Origin: Pseudomonadota bacterium
GTDB lineage: Bacteria > Pseudomonadota > Alphaproteobacteria > Sphingomonadales > Sphingomonadaceae
Reading direction: 5' to 3'
NCBI GenBank assembly: GCA_947474905.1
Contig: CANJKQ010000075.1
Location: 1-5,990 of the forward strand
Length of the DNA stretch: 5,990 nt
Position numbers and translations under genes: made by a program. Position 1 is the first letter of the stretch, and each line of letters begins with the position of its first letter. The notes beneath the pieces were generated by a model. The model was not told the DNA's origin. It saw nothing but the letters and a program-made list of their open reading frames with translations, and searched no databases. Below are positions 5,891 to 5,990 of this stretch, one piece after another.

Positions 5891-5990
5891 ATGATCTTGC
5901 TGGCTTCGTTGTTCCTCGCCATCGCGCCGCTTCAGACTGCCCCGGCCGTCGCGCCGACCGATCCCGCTGCCCCGGAACATCCGGTGAAGC
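5891..5990 (+). CDS. Start of an exported protein of unknown function, cut by window edge
   Basis: Thirty-three codons are visible from an ATG with a good ribosome binding site. The first about 17 residues (MILLASLFLAIAPLQTA) form a short hydrophobic signal-peptide-like segment, followed by a proline/alanine-rich stretch (PAVAPTDPAAPEHPVK). That is consistent with a secreted or periplasmic protein, but no domain is visible and I give no function. It is separated from trmJ by 92 bases and may have its own promoter. Confidence 0.6.
   Translation, partial: MILLASLFLAIAPLQTAPAVAPTDPAAPEHPVK

Overview
The window is high-GC bacterial DNA that most resembles a sphingomonad (Alphaproteobacteria, Sphingomonas or a close relative). 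The reasons are the protein styles of GlyA, NrdR and TrmJ, the rpiB-glyA-nrdR gene order, and an intergenic palindrome cluster built on CCTGTCCTGAGC / GAAGGGCTCGGG and GTGTCGAGC / TCGAGACAC words, which I recall as common in sphingomonad genomes. This assignment is by recognition; no search was run.

Left part (1-1925, minus strand): a three-gene signalling block. Reading leftward, it holds an ECF sigma factor (1925-1341), its overlapping membrane anti-sigma factor of the RskA type (1351-629), and a secreted fasciclin-domain protein (337 to beyond base 1, truncated by the window edge). This is the same set of partners as the mycobacterial SigK / RskA / MPT70-MPT83 system. Between the anti-sigma gene and the fasciclin gene lies a 291-base spacer. 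It holds a dense cluster of palindromes flanked by a 12-base direct repeat, followed by a strong ribosome binding site for the fasciclin gene.

Middle and right part (2082-5798, plus strand): a tight five-gene run, rpiB - glyA - nrdR - unknown membrane protein - trmJ. Neighbours overlap by 1 to 4 bases or are separated by 3 bases (ATGA, TAATG, TGACCAATG and TTGA junctions), so they are very probably cotranscribed and translationally coupled. Four are housekeeping genes: pentose phosphate isomerase, serine/glycine one-carbon metabolism, the ribonucleotide reductase repressor and a tRNA methyltransferase. The fourth gene (4300-5073) is the outlier. It encodes two predicted membrane helices, then four exact seven-residue LQR repeats forming a coiled coil, then a domain I do not recognise, and part of it has clearly lower GC than the next gene.

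Right edge (5799-5990): a 92-base spacer with no convincing terminator, then the start of a gene for an exported protein with a good ribosome binding site, cut by the window end.

The most interesting points are the SigK/RskA/fasciclin-like locus outside Actinobacteria, the unidentified coiled-coil membrane protein inside a housekeeping operon, and the palindrome cluster with flanking direct repeats. I saw no tRNA, rRNA, CRISPR array, transposase or phage gene.
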